DNA from: Candidatus Egaibacter danicus
GTDB taxonomy: Bacteria; Pseudomonadota; Gammaproteobacteria; Burkholderiales; Burkholderiaceae
Direction of reading: 5' to 3'
Assembly: GCA_011391115.1 (NCBI GenBank)
Contig: JAABRC010000038.1
Coordinates: forward strand, 1-9,618
Length of the DNA: 9,618 bases
Part shown: one piece after another, positions 7,296-9,618 of the stretch
Layout of the letters: every line of letters starts with the position of its first letter
Position numbering within the stretch: position 1 is the stretch's first letter
Notes under the pieces: model-generated
What the model was told of the DNA's origin: nothing
What the model saw: the letters and a program-made list of their open reading frames with translations, nothing else
Database searches by the model: none
Position numbers and translations under genes: made by a program

Positions 7296-7323
7296 TTGCA
7301 CCAAACGAGTGCGCCTGTATAGT
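7296..7323 (+). promoter_or_regulatory. Candidate sigma-70 promoter for the diguanylate cyclase gene
   Basis: TTGCAC (7296-7301) and TATAGT (7318-7323) are separated by 16 bp. The -10 box matches consensus at five of six positions and the -35 box at three. Transcription would start near 7330, upstream of the ATG at 7355, which argues against the GTG at 7322 as the start codon because it overlaps the -10 box. Confidence 0.4.
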
Positions 7324-7354
7324 GGGTACCAAAGCCGACACCCCAAACATCAGC

Positions 7355-8509
7355 ATGCCCACCATCGGCGATACCGACGGATTGCGAGGCCAGGTCCAAC
7401 TTGACCAGGTCCGCATTTTCTTTGGGCATGCCACGGGAAATATGGTGAGCATGGTGACTGGCGGGGTGTTGATCGGGACCGTCCTGTTTTCCGGTGGTGT
7501 CACGCCCGCGAACATCAGCCTGTGGGGCGTCGTGCTGATGGCAACGGCCTCTTTCGTCTGGTTGCTGGAACGCCGCGTTCAGCGCGTGGGGCTCACTTCA
7601 GAAAACTGCCAGACTTTCATGCGGATGCGGATTGCACTGGGGAGCCTGGTGGCACTCACTTACGGGATGACCGCCTTTTTCATGCCCGGGACGAGTTCCC
7701 ACAGCGAACACGCCATCCTGGTCATGATCATGTCCACCGTAGTCACCATGGGCGCGCTGGGTTACGCCGTGATACCAGCTTACTACTTGTTGATCAATGC
7801 GGCCTGCGTGCTGCCTTTCACGGTGCGCTTCCTGTACCAGTATGTTGCGGCGCAAGACAGCTTCTACCTGATGATGCTTGGGATCTCCGTGGCCTGGCAG
7901 GTCATGGTCCTGCGAAAGGCGCACACGGCGTCGCAAACTGCGATCAAAGGCATTTTGCTGAATCGGCAACTGCAATATGAAGTACAGGAACACCTGCTCA
8001 CCAAGGAGTCCATGCGGCACATGGCGATGCACGACGAACTTACCGGCCTGCCCAATCGCCGGTATTTTGAGCAGACTTTCGTGCGTATCCTGAGTCAGAC
8101 CCAGCGTGGCGATGATGCTTTTGGCCTGCTGTCGATTGATTTGAACGATTTCAAACCGGTGAACGATGCCCACGGCCATGCCATGGGTGATGCCCTGCTG
8201 AAAATTGTTGCCGCACGGCTGCGCGACACGACTCGAGCCAGTGATTTTTGCGCCCGTATTGGCGGTGACGAATTTGTCGTCATTTGCACAGGCATCAAAA
8301 GCCCCACCGATCTCACCGACATCACCCGCAAACTGAAAATTGAATGCGACAGGCCTTTCGTTCCGGATGGCGTCGAGGTCAAAGCCAGTGCCAGCATCGG
8401 GTGGGCGCTGTACCCCCAGGACGGCGACAACCTGACCCGACTGATGGCATGTGCCGATGCGCGCATGTATGAAGACAAGCAGACCATCAAGGCCCTGCAA
8501 AAAGTCTGA
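7355..8509 (+). CDS. Membrane-anchored GGDEF diguanylate cyclase
   Basis: This protein should make the second messenger cyclic di-GMP from two GTP at the inner membrane. From the ATG at 7355 it has 384 residues. About six hydrophobic segments fill residues 34-187 (roughly 34-49, 54-71, 92-110, 120-139, 140-161, 169-187), followed by a short helical linker and the GGDEF domain (224-380). The domain opens with DELTGLPNRRYF, has the substrate/metal motif DLNDFKPVND, an intact RIGGDEF (active site GGDEF 303-307) and a product-inhibition I-site RASD (294-297) five residues before it, then ASIGWALYP. It is therefore predicted active and feedback-inhibited. No EAL domain is present. The membrane sensor domain is not one I can name. 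The start is uncertain: GTG 7322 and ATG 7442 are alternatives, none with a clear Shine-Dalgarno. The gene diverges from rlmI and lies between two copies of the rlmI 5' end. Confidence 0.9.
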   Translation: MPTIGDTDGLRGQVQLDQVRIFFGHATGNMVSMVTGGVLIGTVLFSGGVTPANISLWGVVLMATASFVWLLERRVQRVGLTSENCQTFMRMRIALGSLVALTYGMTAFFMPGTSSHSEHAILVMIMSTVVTMGALGYAVIPAYYLLINAACVLPFTVRFLYQYVAAQDSFYLMMLGISVAWQVMVLRKAHTASQTAIKGILLNRQLQYEVQEHLLTKESMRHMAMHDELTGLPNRRYFEQTFVRILSQTQRGDDAFGLLSIDLNDFKPVNDAHGHAMGDALLKIVAARLRDTTRASDFCARIGGDEFVVICTGIKSPTDLTDITRKLKIECDRPFVPDGVEVKASASIGWALYPQDGDNLTRLMACADARMYEDKQTIKALQKV

Positions 8510-8517
8510 GCCCATTC

Positions 8518-8593
8518 ATAGCCGATTCAAGATCCACGGGGGGTGGTGAAGAAGCGAGCGCTCCCCACCTTGTCTCGGGCGAATGGTTTTCAT
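8518..8593 (-). pseudogene. Degenerate duplicate of the rlmI 5' end (direct repeat copy B)
   Basis: On the minus strand this reads MKTIRPRQGGERSLL and then, after a one-base deletion relative to rlmI, soon reaches a stop. It matches rlmI 7163-7239 at about 87% identity, and similarity stops abruptly at both ends: just after the GGDEF gene stop on one side and exactly at the rlmI start codon on the other. It cannot encode a working enzyme. It lies 8 bp after the GGDEF gene and about 90 bp before the chemotaxis gene. Confidence 0.8.
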
Positions 8594-8650
8594 GGAGGGA
8601 AATAGTCTGCCTTTTCCCGGGATTCGCTGGCGCACAACCCGTTAGATTAC

Positions 8651-8664
8651 TCAAACAAGTTTGA
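8651..8664. repeat. Inverted repeat TCAAAC-AA-GTTTGA upstream of the chemotaxis gene
   Basis: Perfect 6-bp arms flank a 2-bp centre. It sits 22 bp before the ATG of the chemotaxis receptor, just upstream of its Shine-Dalgarno. The size and symmetry fit an operator-like site, but no regulator can be named. Confidence 0.3.
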
Positions 8665-8671
8665 AAGAAAC

Positions 8672-8676
8672 GGGAG
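8672..8676 (+). promoter_or_regulatory. Shine-Dalgarno GGGAG of the chemotaxis receptor gene
   Basis: GGGAG lies nine bases before the ATG at 8686 and supports that start. I see no convincing sigma-70 or sigma-28 (flagellar) promoter in the region between the GGDEF gene and this site. Confidence 0.6.
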
Positions 8677-8685
8677 CTACTGACA

Positions 8686-9618
8686 ATGAAATGGTCCGAC
8701 ATCACAATTGGCAGGAAATTAATGGGCGGGTTCGTCCTGATACTGGCGCTCGCCGCACTGCAGAGTTTGTTCAGCATCCGTGAAATGGGCATGCTCAACG
8801 ACAAGTCCAGGGAAATCAGCAGCTACTGGCTACCCAGCGTTCAGCATTCCGGCACATTCAACACCTTCGCAGCTCGCCTGCGTGTGGTGCAGTTCAGACA
8901 CGTCCTCACGCAGAACGAAGACGAAAAAAAGGTCCTGGAAAAAGAGATGAGTACGCTGACCGATCTGATGGGCAAGGAACAGCAACTCTACCTGGCCCTG
9001 TCTCTGAGCGACGCAGAGCGCAAACTTTATGACCGCTTTGAGGCGCAATGGAAAACCTATTTGGCGCAACTGGGCGAAGCAGTTCAGTTTTCACGCCAGC
9101 GCCGCGATGAAGAGGCCCAGGACCTGCTCAAGGGGCCTGCGCAGCAGACCTTCGACGCCATCAACACGTCACTCAATGCCATGTCGGCAGCGGCGCGAGA
9201 CGGCTCCAATGAAAGTGTCACTGAAGTCAAATCCGGGTACAACAAGCTGAAAGCAGCCATTTTCGGCAGCCTGGCACTGATGATCGCCCTTGGCCTGTTT
9301 ATTGGCTGGAAGTTGAGCCGCTCCATCGGACAGGGAATTGGCAGGGCTGCCATGCTGGCGGACAGGGTAGCCCAGGGTGATTTAAGCACCCGCATCGAGG
9401 TGAACGGCCACGATGAAATTGGCCAGCTGCTGGCGTCTTTGCGCCAAATGCAGGCCAGCCTCTTCTCCGTGGTGTCCAGCGTGCGGGAAGACTCCGAAAA
9501 AGTGGCGGCGGCCAGTGCCCAGATCGCACAGGGAAACAAAAACCTCTCCGCCCACACTGAAAACCAGGCCAGCGCGCTGGAGGAAACAGCCGCCTCCATG
9601 GAGCAGCTCAGCTCTACC
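8686..9618 (+). CDS. Methyl-accepting chemotaxis protein (3' end cut by window edge)
   Basis: This inner-membrane chemoreceptor senses a ligand in the periplasm and controls CheA kinase. The 311 visible residues have the classic layout: a short cytoplasmic start, TM1 (13-31), a periplasmic four-helix-bundle sensor of the 4HB_MCP type (about 32-188), TM2 (190-208), a HAMP linker (209-262, with GDLSTRI and DEIGQL), and the beginning of the signalling coiled coil with a methylation-helix motif TENQASALEETAASMEQL. A typical receptor has about 520-560 residues, so the kinase-interacting tip is outside the window. It lies downstream of the diguanylate cyclase gene on the same strand with a 176-bp gap that contains the rlmI fragment. 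The ligand cannot be predicted. Confidence 0.95.
   Translation, partial: MKWSDITIGRKLMGGFVLILALAALQSLFSIREMGMLNDKSREISSYWLPSVQHSGTFNTFAARLRVVQFRHVLTQNEDEKKVLEKEMSTLTDLMGKEQQLYLALSLSDAERKLYDRFEAQWKTYLAQLGEAVQFSRQRRDEEAQDLLKGPAQQTFDAINTSLNAMSAAARDGSNESVTEVKSGYNKLKAAIFGSLALMIALGLFIGWKLSRSIGQGIGRAAMLADRVAQGDLSTRIEVNGHDEIGQLLASLRQMQASLFSVVSSVREDSEKVAAASAQIAQGNKNLSAHTENQASALEETAASMEQLSST

Noticed and set aside
7240..7515. 92-residue extension of RlmI to position 7515
   Set aside because: It runs antisense through the start of the GGDEF gene, and the family start MKTIRLREGKERSLL begins at 7239.
7598..8515. 305-codon minus-strand open frame opposite the diguanylate cyclase
   Set aside because: The plus strand encodes a complete GGDEF protein with all motifs; the opposite frame shows no domain.
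1..9618. CRISPR array, tRNA/rRNA genes, insertion sequences, phage or toxin-antitoxin genes
   Set aside because: I found no regularly spaced repeats, cloverleaf-like segments, transposase motifs or small two-gene modules.

Overview
The window looks like chromosomal DNA of a betaproteobacterium. Order Burkholderiales and family Comamonadaceae (Polaromonas/Rhodoferax-like) is my best guess. This rests on the GC-rich sequence, a betaproteobacterial type of DksA without a four-cysteine zinc finger and with a long Lys/Ala/Pro-rich N-terminus, an HslV with a short propeptide, and a short AT-rich repeat inside rlmI that resembles repeats I remember from that family. The family assignment is inference.

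All genes from position 1 to 7239 lie on the minus strand. Read in the direction of transcription they are: rlmI (23S rRNA m5C methyltransferase), a COG0523/CobW GTPase with a histidine-rich loop, dksA (RNA polymerase-binding stringent-response factor), an unnamed protein with TPR-like and STAS-like modules, then hslV and hslU (ATP-dependent protease). hslU runs off the left edge and lacks its C-terminus. Gaps are 91, 206, 45, 36 and 3 bp, so dksA-STAS-hslV-hslU could be one transcript. The 206-bp gap before dksA is the most likely place for a promoter. These genes concern ribosome modification, the stringent response, metal handling and protein quality control.

From 7240 onward the genes are on the plus strand: a six-helix membrane diguanylate cyclase (GGDEF with I-site), then a methyl-accepting chemotaxis protein cut by the right edge after the start of its signalling domain. 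A degenerate copy of the first 77 bp of rlmI lies between these two genes. The diguanylate cyclase is therefore bracketed by imperfect direct repeats, which suggests a past rearrangement or insertion.

The points most worth a second look are: the duplicated TPR-STAS architecture of the unnamed protein between dksA and hslV; the histone-H1-like tail on a zinc-free DksA next to a putative zinc chaperone; the AT-rich palindromic repeat translated as part of RlmI; and the rlmI 5' fragment downstream of the GGDEF gene. I see no RNA genes, CRISPR array, insertion sequence or phage genes. No stretch without a gene exceeds about 210 bp.
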